Both the position numbers and the translations under genes were made by a program. A model generated the notes under the pieces. It saw only the letters and a program-made list of their open reading frames with translations. It was not told the DNA's origin and ran no database searches. Below, in pieces: positions 1 through 7,260 of a stretch of 64,000 bases of DNA (position 1 is the stretch's first letter; each line of letters begins with the position of its first letter). Source of the DNA: Foliamicus sp963666765 (GTDB taxonomy: Bacteria; Pseudomonadota; Gammaproteobacteria; Steroidobacterales; Foliamicaceae); assembly GCA_963666765.1 (NCBI GenBank), contig OY762933.1:1302001-1366000 (forward strand), written 5' to 3'.

Positions 1-955
1 TGACGTTCGCGCCCGGACTCTGCGCACTGCCCTTGGCGCTCGCGGTCATCTCCTTCGTGTTCAGCGCTTCGATCACAACCGTCCCCGCACTGCCGGCCAG
101 TTCACGGCTGACGTGGTGCTGCCAATTCGACCGCGCCATCGCGATCTTCCGCTGGACCTTCGCACAGCGGTGGCGCGCAACCGCCCTGCGCTTCGAACCT
201 TTCTTCCGCCGGCACATCATCCGCTGATAGCGTCGCCGACGCGCCTCAAGCCGCTCCATGCCCGGCATCTCGAATATCCGCCCGTCACTGGCGGCAACCT
301 GCCCGCAGTTGCGGTCCAATCCTAAGGCCAAACCGTTGTCGGCCGGCGCAACAAGGGCGTCGGGAACGTCGTAGCACACCGTGCAGTACCAGCGCCCCAA
401 CACCCGCTTGACCACTGCCTGCTTCGGGGTGCAGCCGCTCCCCGCGGAGGGGGTCTCGTACGGGTTCCCGCCTGAACGCCGAAGCACGCACCAGCCCACT
501 TTCGGTATCCACAATCGGCGCACGCCGCTGATCGAGTCGGTGCGTATCTTCACGTCCTGCGGTATCGTGAACGAGTCATCGCCCCTGCGGGACTTGAACT
601 TCGGGAAGCCCCCGTATTGAAACGACCGCTTCCAGGCGTCGGCCTGGTACTTGAGGGCCTGGCGAACGGGATGATAAGGCAGGGCCTGCAGCCAGGGGGT
701 CTTGGAGCGCAGCGCCGTAAACCGCTTGCCAAGGCTGAAGAACGACAGAGAGGGCCTCGCAGGACGCTCGAAAAGCAGGCCTATGAGCGTATCGTCACAG
801 AAACGTTCGGTGTCGCAATGCAGCCGGTACTGCTCCTGCGTGTCCGCCAGCACCCGGTTCCACACCCAGCGGGCCGCACCGGCGGTCTGCGCGATCTTCG
901 CAGCTCTTGCGGAGCTGCCTGGAACCAAGCGGTAGGTGATATTGCGGTGCGCCAT
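1..955 (-). CDS. tnpB: TnpB, IS200/IS605-family accessory nuclease (3' end outside window)
   Basis: Reading leftward from an ATG at 955, the frame stays open for 318 codons to the window edge. TnpB is the RNA-guided nuclease of IS200/IS605 elements and an ancestor of Cas12. Two RuvC-type acidic motifs are visible: GLDRN, corresponding to the usual GIDLG aspartate, and VVIEALNTKEM, carrying the catalytic glutamate. The N-terminal block with WVWNRVL and the FPKFKSRRGDDSF segment are typical of OrfB. The third aspartate, the zinc finger and the guide-RNA region at the 3' end lie beyond position 1. No TnpA transposase is seen on the upstream side, so this may be a TnpB-only (IS1341-like) element, or tnpA may lie outside the window. 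Confidence 0.88.
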   Translation of the reverse strand, partial: MAHRNITYRLVPGSSARAAKIAQTAGAARWVWNRVLADTQEQYRLHCDTERFCDDTLIGLLFERPARPSLSFFSLGKRFTALRSKTPWLQALPYHPVRQALKYQADAWKRSFQYGGFPKFKSRRGDDSFTIPQDVKIRTDSISGVRRLWIPKVGWCVLRRSGGNPYETPSAGSGCTPKQAVVKRVLGRWYCTVCYDVPDALVAPADNGLALGLDRNCGQVAASDGRIFEMPGMERLEARRRRYQRMMCRRKKGSKRRAVARHRCAKVQRKIAMARSNWQHHVSRELAGSAGTVVIEALNTKEMTASAKGSAQSPGANV

Positions 956-1053
956 TTCTACTTATTATACAACGAGTTAAGGGTGACTTACTGCGCCTGG
1001 GACAGGCCCCGGATCTTGCGCTGGCTAGTTAGGTATATAAGCCCCCATGAGAA

Positions 1054-1097
1054 CCTGCCGGCCGCCTATTGGGGAGGGGGTCAGGCGGGCCGGCAGG
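1054..1097. repeat. 10-bp perfect inverted repeat between hsp20 and tnpB
   Basis: CCTGCCGGCC (1054-1063) pairs with GGCCGGCAGG (1088-1097), and partial pairing continues inward. It lies 36-80 bp after the stop of the heat-shock gene and about 100 bp before tnpB, both on the minus strand. It could be a transcription terminator for the heat-shock gene or the subterminal hairpin of the IS left end. No clear T-run follows, so the role is undecided. Confidence 0.5.
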
Positions 1098-1132
1098 GTT
1101 TGGGGGTTACTTCAGTTCCGTGAGGTGTGACT

Positions 1133-1605
1133 TCAGCTTGCCTTAACCTTGATCTGGCGTGACGATGGCGCCACTTCTTCGGCTTTCGGCAAGTGGATCT
1201 CCAGCACGCCATTCTTCAGGCAGGCTTGGATGTGGTCCTGGTCCACGTCGTCCGGCAGGCTGAAGGAACGCTTGAACGTACCGAAGCCACGTTCATTCAG
1301 GTGGACGCTGCGCCCGTCGCTTTCCCGCTCGTAACTCCGCTCACCGGTAATGGTCAGGACGTCATTGGACACGGAAACTCCACGTCCTTGTCCTGCATAC
1401 CGGGCAGGTCAGCGGTCAACTCATAGCCCTTTTCGGTTTCCGCGATGTCCATTCTCGGAGTCAGCGTGAAGCTGTGCTCCAGGCTGTCGCCGTTCGAAAC
1501 GCGGAATGCACGGTCCATCCAGTTCTCCAGTTCCCGGTGCATGGAACCGAAGGCCCACGGCGTGACAAAAGTCCGTGGACGGGTCCTGACAACAAGGTTT
1601 CTCAT
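1133..1605 (-). pseudogene. Hsp20/IbpA-like small heat-shock protein, frameshifted
   Basis: Small heat-shock proteins are ATP-independent holdases that bind unfolding proteins in the cytoplasm. The N-terminal half begins at ATG 1605 and reads through TPRMDIAETEKGYELTADLPG in one frame; the alpha-crystallin remainder (NDVLTITGERSYE, GFGTFKRSFSLP, KNGVLEIHLPKAE) continues in another frame to 1133. One missing base near 1377 after GACGTGGAG explains the break; adding a G would restore a continuous protein of about 157 residues, a normal length for the family. The start has a good ribosome site (AAAGGAG) and a sigma-32-like promoter upstream. A sequencing error is a real alternative to a true null mutation. 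Confidence 0.82.
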
Positions 1606-1636
1606 TGCTCTTCTCCTTTGTGCTCTTTACTCATTC

Positions 1637-1656
1637 GCTCCCGCCCTTGCGGGAGC
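1637..1656 (-). promoter_or_regulatory. Hairpin in the predicted 5' UTR of the heat-shock gene
   Basis: GCTCCCGC and GCGGGAGC form a perfect 8-bp stem with a 4-base loop. It lies between the sigma-32-like promoter and the start codon at 1605, about 31 bases upstream of the ATG, so it should be in the transcript leader. It does not cover the ribosome site. It may stabilise or regulate the mRNA; no function is shown. Confidence 0.4.
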
Positions 1657-1670
1657 CTCTTCTGCAATGG

Positions 1671-1699
1671 AATTGGGGATTTCAGGCGGGGATTTCAAG
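1671..1699 (-). promoter_or_regulatory. Sigma-32 (heat-shock) type promoter for hsp20
   Basis: On the minus strand CTTGAAA (1699-1693) is followed after 14 bases by CCCCAATT (1678-1671). The known RpoH consensus is CTTGAAA, a spacer of about 13-15 bases, then CCCCATNT, so the match is close. The promoter points at the frameshifted heat-shock gene 66 bases downstream, which agrees with its identity. Confidence 0.7.
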
Positions 1700-1726
1700 C
1701 CGGGCGTCCTGTAGAATCGACCCGCT

Positions 1727-2455
1727 ATGTCGGAGCGTCTCGCCAACAAGGTAATGCTCGTCAGCGGAGCGGGTCCGGCGGTATCTGCCGCCGTTGCGCG
1801 CCGCGCCCTGGATTGCGGCGCCGAGGCCGTATTAATCGCCCACGACCCTGACTCCAGGGACGCCGCCGAATCGGCTCTCGCCGGAACCGGAGCGCGCCTC
1901 GTTTCCCACAATCGCGCCGAACCGGCAGCGTGGCCGGAGCTGTACGACCGCCTGCAATCGGAATCGCTGCTTCCTGACGTCCTGGTAAACGGTTGCTACG
2001 CGCACCGTGCCGGCACACTTGCCGAGACCTCTCTCAAGCAGTTCAGCCAGGCGCTGCAAAGCAACCTGACAGCGGCCTTTTTCGGAACGCAGACGGCCGT
2101 GGTGCGCTTGCGCGCCGCCGGGCGCAAGGGCGCGATCATCAACATGAGCTCGGTCTTCGCGGACCGCGCCCTGGCCGGCGCCGCCGCGTATGCCGCCAGC
2201 GCCGGCGGAATCCGCTCGCTCAGCAAGTCCGCCGCGCTGGCCTGCGCGGAGGCCGGCGACGGCATTCACATACACGCTGTTCTGACGGGACACTACGAAG
2301 GCGGACCGGCGCTGCCGGAAGGTGGAAACCCCCTGCTCAACGGCAGGGTGAGCGCCGGGGAAGTAGCAGCCCTGGTGGTGCAACTGGCCGGTGACGGCGC
2401 AATATATATGCACGGCTCATGCGTCACCCTGGACGGGGGCTTATGGATTTCCTGA
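1727..2455 (+). CDS. Short-chain dehydrogenase-like protein with degenerate active site
   Basis: This 242-residue protein has the length and fold pattern of the SDR family (NAD(P)-dependent oxidoreductases). Key motifs are altered. The nucleotide-binding loop reads SGAGPAVSAA instead of TGxxxGIG, and the catalytic motif reads YAASAGG, where family members have YxxxK, so the lysine is replaced by alanine. The preceding serine (NMSSV) and the C-terminal LDGG are kept. It may be catalytically inactive, or serve as a partner of the intact SDR that follows with a 13-bp overlap. It is the first gene of a five-gene operon that runs to 5262. The substrate cannot be read from the sequence. Confidence 0.85.
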   Translation: MSERLANKVMLVSGAGPAVSAAVARRALDCGAEAVLIAHDPDSRDAAESALAGTGARLVSHNRAEPAAWPELYDRLQSESLLPDVLVNGCYAHRAGTLAETSLKQFSQALQSNLTAAFFGTQTAVVRLRAAGRKGAIINMSSVFADRALAGAAAYAASAGGIRSLSKSAALACAEAGDGIHIHAVLTGHYEGGPALPEGGNPLLNGRVSAGEVAALVVQLAGDGAIYMHGSCVTLDGGLWIS

Positions 2456-3243
2456 ACGACACGGCCGGTCACGGCGAACCGGGCCGGCTGGCCGGCAAGC
2501 GCGTCCTCATCACCGGCGCCACCTCGGGCATCGGCCGGGGCTGCGCCATGCACATGGCCGAGGAGGGCGCGCGGCTGATCTTTACCGGCCGCAACGAAGA
2601 GGGGGCGGCCGAGACCTTGCGCATGGTCAGCGAAGTGGCCCCGGACACCGAGATCGAATTCGTCCGCCAGGACGTCACGGTAGAAGCGGACTGGACGCGG
2701 CTCTACGACCGCGTACGCGAAGTCTGGGGCGCGATGGACGTGCTGCTCAGCAATGCCGGCGACGCCAGGCTGGGGCCCCTGGAAAGCGTAAAGCCCGAAG
2801 ACCTGGATTTCCTCTACAAGGTCAACGTGGAAGGCCAGTTCCTCGGACTGCGGGACGGCCTGCCGCTGATGGCCCCGGGGGGAAGCATTATCGTCATGTC
2901 GTCGCGGGCGGGATTGCGCGGTTTCCCGCACGGTACGGCCTACACGTCGGCCAAGGGGGCGCTGACCGCCCTGACCAAGGTGGTCGCGGCTGAAGCGGCC
3001 GCCCTGGGCACGGGGATACGGGTAAACTCGGTGCACCCCGGTCTCGTCTGGACCGAAAGCGTGGAGCGCGTGCTGCAAGGCCGCGCGGAGGAGTTACGGG
3101 CCAAGATGGAAGCCACCGTGCCAATGCACAAGATCGGGCATCCGCGTGATGTCGGCGATCTGGTCTGCTACCTTTCCAGCGACGATTCCCGCCACATTAC
3201 CGGGGCCGAGCTGTCCATAGACGGGGGAATGGCGGCGCAGTAA
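2443..3243 (+). CDS. Classical short-chain dehydrogenase/reductase
   Basis: This is a 266-residue SDR with all the usual motifs: TGATSGIG for cofactor binding near residue 25, a SNAG motif, the MSSRAG serine, YTSAK with catalytic tyrosine and lysine, and a C-terminal IDGGM. The ATG at 2443 is preferred because GGACGGGGG lies just upstream; an in-frame ATG at 2419 would add eight residues. The start lies inside the end of the degenerate SDR gene, which suggests translational coupling. It is most similar in style to 3-oxoacyl-ACP reductase or hydroxysteroid dehydrogenase types, but the substrate is unknown. The methyltransferase gene follows after 11 bp. Confidence 0.9.
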   Translation: MDFLNDTAGHGEPGRLAGKRVLITGATSGIGRGCAMHMAEEGARLIFTGRNEEGAAETLRMVSEVAPDTEIEFVRQDVTVEADWTRLYDRVREVWGAMDVLLSNAGDARLGPLESVKPEDLDFLYKVNVEGQFLGLRDGLPLMAPGGSIIVMSSRAGLRGFPHGTAYTSAKGALTALTKVVAAEAAALGTGIRVNSVHPGLVWTESVERVLQGRAEELRAKMEATVPMHKIGHPRDVGDLVCYLSSDDSRHITGAELSIDGGMAAQ

Positions 3244-3254
3244 GGAGTAGAACC

Positions 3255-4349
3255 ATGCCTTTGATGGAAGTCGATACAAGCAAGGCGCTCAAGCGCAACA
3301 ATGCAACAATCCTGCCGGAGCTTGCCAGCCGGGAAGACGAGAGTTACCTGGATTTTGTCGAGAGCCTGCGCTCGTTCGTGCTGGACGGCATGCAATTCGA
3401 ACAGCAACTCGCGACCCGCACCGGGCACCTGGAGGACACCTCGGAACCGCCGGCCGAACGCCTCGAGAAAGTGCGCGAGATAGCTGAAGACATGCCGATT
3501 GCCCGGGTGCGCGACCGCCTCATGCGCTCGCAGCAGGAAATGAAGTGGCGGCGCATATGCAGTTCGCTGGACGCACGCCGGGACATTCATCTCGGGAAGC
3601 TCGAGGCAGCCGAAACACGCGGACCGGCCCAGCTTGAACTGGATCCTGGATTCGAGCAGCCGGAATACGCCAACGTGCACTTTCATCTGCAGCCGAACGG
3701 CTACCACAAGGACCCGCTGGCCGGCTTCCGCTACCACTACGGGACCAAGATCTTCTTCGTGGGCGATAACGACAAGGACCAGCTTCACGCCTCGCTGGTC
3801 CAGAACCATCTGCCGTTGCCTGCCGACGGCCGCGTCGAGCGGATCCTCGACCTGGCCTGCTCGGTCGGCCAAAGCACAACGGCACTGAAGGAAAGGTTTC
3901 CCGAGGCGGATGTGACCGGCATCGATCATTCCGAGCCGATGCTGCGCTGCGCCCACCATCGCGCCGTGGAGCTGGGCATCGACGTGTGCTTTTCTCAGCG
4001 GCTGGTCGAAAACACCGGCTACGAGGACAACAGCTTCGATATCGTTTTCTCCTTCATCCTTTTCCACGAAATTCCGATGCGGATCATTCGCGAGACCCTG
4101 GCGGAAGTGCGCCGCGTCCTGCGTCCGGGCGGAATGTTTGCGGTCTATGACTTCATGATGGCCAGCGGCATGACGCCGGCCCAGCTCTACCACCGCCATT
4201 TCGATTCGCGCCATAACGGGGAAGCGTACGGCGACGACTTCTGCTACACGGATTTCGACGGACTGCTCGAGGAATACGGTTTCGTCCCGGCGGCGCCCGG
4301 CAAGCACCTGGGCACGACGCAGGTCTGGTACGCGACCCGCGCCCAGTGA
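3255..4349 (+). CDS. Class I SAM-dependent methyltransferase with a long N-terminal region
   Basis: Of the 364 residues, the C-terminal half is a Rossmann methyltransferase: LDLACSVGQST is the SAM-binding glycine-rich loop near residue 200, GIDHSEPM carries the acidic residue that binds the ribose, and LRPGGMF is the later conserved motif. The first 180 or so residues are not a domain I recognise, but include a HFHLQPNGYHKDP segment just before the SAM domain. The gene at 30653 has the same layout and related motifs, so the two are probably paralogues. The ribosome site AAGGAG lies upstream of ATG 3255. Its operon partners (two SDRs, AhpD-like) suggest small-molecule tailoring; the substrate is unknown. 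Confidence 0.85.
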   Translation: MPLMEVDTSKALKRNNATILPELASREDESYLDFVESLRSFVLDGMQFEQQLATRTGHLEDTSEPPAERLEKVREIAEDMPIARVRDRLMRSQQEMKWRRICSSLDARRDIHLGKLEAAETRGPAQLELDPGFEQPEYANVHFHLQPNGYHKDPLAGFRYHYGTKIFFVGDNDKDQLHASLVQNHLPLPADGRVERILDLACSVGQSTTALKERFPEADVTGIDHSEPMLRCAHHRAVELGIDVCFSQRLVENTGYEDNSFDIVFSFILFHEIPMRIIRETLAEVRRVLRPGGMFAVYDFMMASGMTPAQLYHRHFDSRHNGEAYGDDFCYTDFDGLLEEYGFVPAAPGKHLGTTQVWYATRAQ

Positions 4350-4690
4350 CAAAGCGCGGCCCGTCCGGGCAAACGCCGGAAGGCGGCGCGCCCCTGGCCG
4401 GGGACTATCCGGTCTATTTCAAGGACCCGGTCCAGGATGCGATGATGAACATGATCCTGGAGTTGAGCGCCCAGCTCTGGATGAGCATGGACCGCCTTTA
4501 TGCGCTGGAGGACCTGCTGGCACGCCAGGGCGTCGTGACCGCCGCCGCCCTCGATGGATACAGTCCGGACGCGGAGCGGGCGGCAACCCTCAAGGCGCGC
4601 CGCGAGCGCTTTACCCACGATATCCTGCGGGACCTCAAATTGCTGACCGAAGGGGCGGCAAGCGCTCCGACAGAAACGGACAAGGAGTAG
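4346..4690 (+). CDS. Small protein of unknown function
   Basis: The 114-residue protein starts at a GTG that overlaps the stop of the methyltransferase gene (GTGA), a typical translational-coupling arrangement. The middle part (residues 25-60) is rich in methionine and leucine and looks helical (DAMMNMILELSAQLWMS), followed by a charged helical stretch rich in arginine and lysine. It has no signal peptide or membrane segment and I recognise no family. Because it sits between the methyltransferase and an AhpD-like gene with six bases to the latter, it is probably a subunit or accessory of that pathway. Confidence 0.7.
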   Translation: MTKRGPSGQTPEGGAPLAGDYPVYFKDPVQDAMMNMILELSAQLWMSMDRLYALEDLLARQGVVTAAALDGYSPDAERAATLKARRERFTHDILRDLKLLTEGAASAPTETDKE

Positions 4691-4695
4691 TAATC

Positions 4696-5262
4696 GTGGC
4701 CCGCCTGCCCTCCCTCCCCGAACAGGCCGATCTCGCGGATGTGTTCCGCCGCTTCCCGATGGGCGTAAAGGCGCTTTGCGAGTACACGGACGACCTCTTG
4801 CGCGGCCCCTCGCCGTTCACCGTGGGAGAGCGCGAGTTCATCGCCGCCTACGTGTCCGGCATCAACGCCTGCAACTACTGCCACGGCGCCCACAGCATCA
4901 TCGCTGAGATGCACGGCATCGACGCGGACCTGCTCGAGAACGTAATGAACGATCCCTCGCGGGCCGGGGTGGAGCCGAAGATGCTGCCGGTACTGGATTA
5001 CGTCCGCAAACTGACGGAGGCCCCTGCGCGGCTGACCGATGCGGACGCGCAACGGGTCCTTGACGCCGGCTGGAGCGAGGAAGCGCTCTATCACGCGATT
5101 TCGGTATGCGCGATCTTCAATTTCATGAACCGCATCGTCGAGGGGTGCGGGGTTGAATCCAACCCGGCAATCCGCGACGTTCAACGCGAACGGCACGCGG
5201 CCATGCGCGACGAACCGCGCCCCTACACGCTTTTCGCCCGCAGTATCGGCGCATTCGACTGA
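4696..5262 (+). CDS. AhpD-like / carboxymuconolactone decarboxylase family protein
   Basis: The 188-residue protein has the all-helical AhpD-like pattern with the redox motif NACNYCHGAH near residue 56: two cysteines separated by two residues plus the downstream histidine, as in alkylhydroperoxidase D and the uncharacterised peroxidase-related group. A glutamate (GEREF) precedes the motif as in AhpD. The GTG start at 4696 is chosen because AAGGAG ends eight bases upstream. It ends the five-gene operon. The likely role is thiol-based peroxide or disulfide chemistry in the cytoplasm; whether the physiological substrate is a peroxide or a metabolite is open. Confidence 0.85.
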   Translation: MARLPSLPEQADLADVFRRFPMGVKALCEYTDDLLRGPSPFTVGEREFIAAYVSGINACNYCHGAHSIIAEMHGIDADLLENVMNDPSRAGVEPKMLPVLDYVRKLTEAPARLTDADAQRVLDAGWSEEALYHAISVCAIFNFMNRIVEGCGVESNPAIRDVQRERHAAMRDEPRPYTLFARSIGAFD

Positions 5263-5270
5263 TCCCGGGA

Positions 5271-5357
5271 GTGGGGGCATTGCCCCCACGGCGCCCTCCG
5301 GGAGGCCGTCCCCGGCCTCCCGGAGGGCGAGACGCTGTGAGGGCAATGTCCTCACAG
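5271..5357. repeat. Triple palindromic repeat (member of dispersed GC-rich family)
   Basis: Three hairpins lie in a row: GTGGGGGCA/TGCCCCCAC (5271-5289), a perfect 17-bp arm pair at 5292-5308 and 5313-5329 with a 4-base loop, and CTGTGAGG/CCTCACAG (5335-5357). They fill the space between two convergent genes and could end transcription from both sides. Related sequence recurs near 7640, 10836, 52845 and 55277. Confidence 0.85.
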
Positions 5358-5364
5358 CCAGGAA

Positions 5365-6276
5365 TTATTCCGGCGGCGGCTGGTCGAAGAAGTAGTTTGC
5401 GATCGCAGCGAGGTCGGCGTTGCTCAGGAAACGCGTGCCATGGTGCACGAACTCCGCCATGGAACTGCCGTAGGTGTCGCCGTCGGGCATGATCCCGCTG
5501 CGCAGCGACCAGCTAAGGTCGCCTTCGGTCCAGCCGTTGGCTTCGAGCGTCGCGGTCGTAATGTCCGGCCCGTTCGAGCCCACCTTCTCCACGCCGCCCT
5601 GGTAGCGCCGCGACAGATCCCGCCCGCCCATGGCTCCCCGAGGCGTATGGCAGGCGCCGCAGTGCGCCGGACCTTCCGCCAGGTAACGGCCGCGATTCCA
5701 CTGCTCGGACCTGCTTTCATCCGGAGTCAGCTCGCCGGGGCGGAGGAAGCGGCTCTTCCAGCCACCGACAGCGCCGCGCATTCGATAAAACAGCCTGAGC
5801 TTGTGCCTGGGGGCGCGGCCGGCCACGGGCGGAACGGATTTCACCGCTTCCCACAAATCCACGATGTCCTGGCTCGTCAAATGCGTGTAGAACGGGTAGG
5901 GATAGACCGGAAAGTAATGCTTGCCTTCCGGATCCAGGCCGTCGGTCAGGGAGCGCGCAAAATCCTCGAAGGTCCAGACCCCAATGCCGTCCTCGGGATG
6001 CGGCGTGATGTTAGGCACAAAGTAGGTGCCCGCGCGCGATTCGATCGGCAGCCCTCCGGAGAACAGCGACTCGCCCTCGTCGGCGGCCCGGTGACAGGTG
6101 ATGCAGCCGGCCACCCGGGCAATGTAAAAGCCGCGATTTGAATCGCCGGTCAGTCCGGAATAGTCACGCGCAATTGCTTCGCCTGACGCCTGCGCACCGG
6201 CAATGCCGCCCGCGAGAACGGCCAGGGCGCCCAGCGCCAGGCGCCATTTCGGGAAAAAACGCGGCGTTGCGCTCAG
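5365..6276 (-). CDS. Di-haem cytochrome c, exported, apparent CTG start
   Basis: This is a 303-residue electron carrier with two CxxCH haem-binding sites, CITCH near residue 58 and CGACH near residue 206, as in the cytochrome subunits of gluconate and alcohol dehydrogenases. A GTG at 6114 gives an ORF starting only three residues before the first haem site, with no export signal. Extending the frame upstream gives a proper signal peptide (positively charged start, hydrophobic core, ending AGAQA) back to a stop at 6279-6277. The only fitting initiator is CTG at 6276-6274, seven bases after AAGGAGG and overlapping the TGA of the cytochrome c' gene. A mutated or misread ATG is possible. It probably accepts electrons in the periplasm from dehydrogenases such as those encoded nearby. 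Confidence 0.82.
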   Translation of the reverse strand: MSATPRFFPKWRLALGALAVLAGGIAGAQASGEAIARDYSGLTGDSNRGFYIARVAGCITCHRAADEGESLFSGGLPIESRAGTYFVPNITPHPEDGIGVWTFEDFARSLTDGLDPEGKHYFPVYPYPFYTHLTSQDIVDLWEAVKSVPPVAGRAPRHKLRLFYRMRGAVGGWKSRFLRPGELTPDESRSEQWNRGRYLAEGPAHCGACHTPRGAMGGRDLSRRYQGGVEKVGSNGPDITTATLEANGWTEGDLSWSLRSGIMPDGDTYGSSMAEFVHHGTRFLSNADLAAIANYFFDQPPPE

Positions 6277-6794
6277 CTATCGTCCTCCTTGCGGAAATCG
6301 TCGTGGCAGGCCTTGCAGGCCATTCCCACGCCGAACAGCGCCGTGCCGGCATCCATGGCCGGGGCCGCAGCATCTCCTCCGGCCGAGGGATCGGGAGGCG
6401 CGGCGCTCGGCGGCGCCGGCGGCGTATCGGCGGCGGCAGCCAGCTTGTTGGCCGCCTCGGTCAGGTCGCCGGCCAGGGTGGAGAAGCGCTCGAAGTCCTC
6501 CCAGATTGCGGGCAAGGCCTCGCCGGCGGCATCGTAGCTGCCCTCCGGGAACAGCGAGGTCATCTGCTCACCGCCGGAATCGGCGATCCGGCCCGCCAGT
6601 TCGCGCATCCGGTCCGCATCATATTCCTCGATTCCGCGAACCTGACTGCTCATTGCCTGCATCGCGTCGGCCATCGCCTCCATCAGTTCATGCCGCTCAT
6701 GAGCAACCCCCGTGAGACCCTCGTCGGCATAGGCCGCGCCAGTGGCAAGTCCGCCTGCGGACATCGCCAGAATAGCCAATAACGTACGCTTCAT
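6273..6794 (-). CDS. Cytochrome c'/c556-like protein, exported
   Basis: The 173-residue protein starts with a clear signal peptide (MKRTLL, hydrophobic run, cleavage after AYA) and ends with a single haem site CKACH near residue 160, the C-terminal position typical of the four-helix cytochrome c' family. It differs from the usual member by a proline/alanine-rich stretch at about residues 122-148, just before the haem helix. It is translationally linked to the di-haem cytochrome gene, whose start overlaps its stop. It is probably periplasmic; roles in this family include electron transfer and NO or stress handling. Confidence 0.85.
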   Translation of the reverse strand: MKRTLLAILAMSAGGLATGAAYADEGLTGVAHERHELMEAMADAMQAMSSQVRGIEEYDADRMRELAGRIADSGGEQMTSLFPEGSYDAAGEALPAIWEDFERFSTLAGDLTEAANKLAAAADTPPAPPSAAPPDPSAGGDAAAPAMDAGTALFGVGMACKACHDDFRKEDDS

Positions 6795-6882
6795 AGTCTT
6801 CTCCCGGACGTGGATCGCATCAGCCGCACATTGTAGGCCAGTCTTGCTACCGTTCGTTACGCTCGCCTCGCCGGATCTGCGC

Positions 6883-7155
6883 TCACAGCCCCGGCAGGAA
6901 AGCTGTTGCCAGGATTGCCACCAGGATGGTAACCAGGCCGCTCACGAACCAGTTGCGCAATTGGTTGATGGACTTTTCGAGCCGCGCTTCGAGAGCGGCT
7001 ATATCACCTTTCAGGACAGCTATATCCGCTTTGGTGGCCAAGTCGATGTCGCGCTGCCGCATCAGTTCGGCCAGGGCTTCAGCCTTTGGCTGATCAAACC
7101 CGGCTTTCTGGAGTGTCCGGGCGGCTTGCAGCGTGTCGAAAGCAGCGATGGCCAT
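6883..7155 (-). CDS. Small coiled-coil membrane protein (DUF1640/CCDC90-like)
   Basis: The 90-residue protein has an N-terminal alpha-helical part, a heptad-like stretch (LATKADIAVLKGDIAALEAR, about residues 39-60) and a C-terminal membrane helix (residues 69-87). This is the layout of the DUF1640 group, which includes bacterial relatives of the mitochondrial calcium-uniporter regulator. It begins with MAIAAFDTLQAARTL, also typical of that group. It stands alone on this strand. Function in bacteria is not established. Confidence 0.7.
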   Translation of the reverse strand: MAIAAFDTLQAARTLQKAGFDQPKAEALAELMRQRDIDLATKADIAVLKGDIAALEARLEKSINQLRNWFVSGLVTILVAILATAFLPGL

Positions 7156-7260
7156 GGGGCAAATGATAGCGAAATGGAAACGCTCATACAGGAGAATATA
7201 CCCGTGTATCGGGTCGCTTTAGGTGAGTCCCTCCAAATTGGGCATTCCTGGAACGAAAGA

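Noticed and set aside
3168..4352. 394-codon minus-strand frame
   Set aside because: It is antisense to the methyltransferase, whose motifs are unambiguous.
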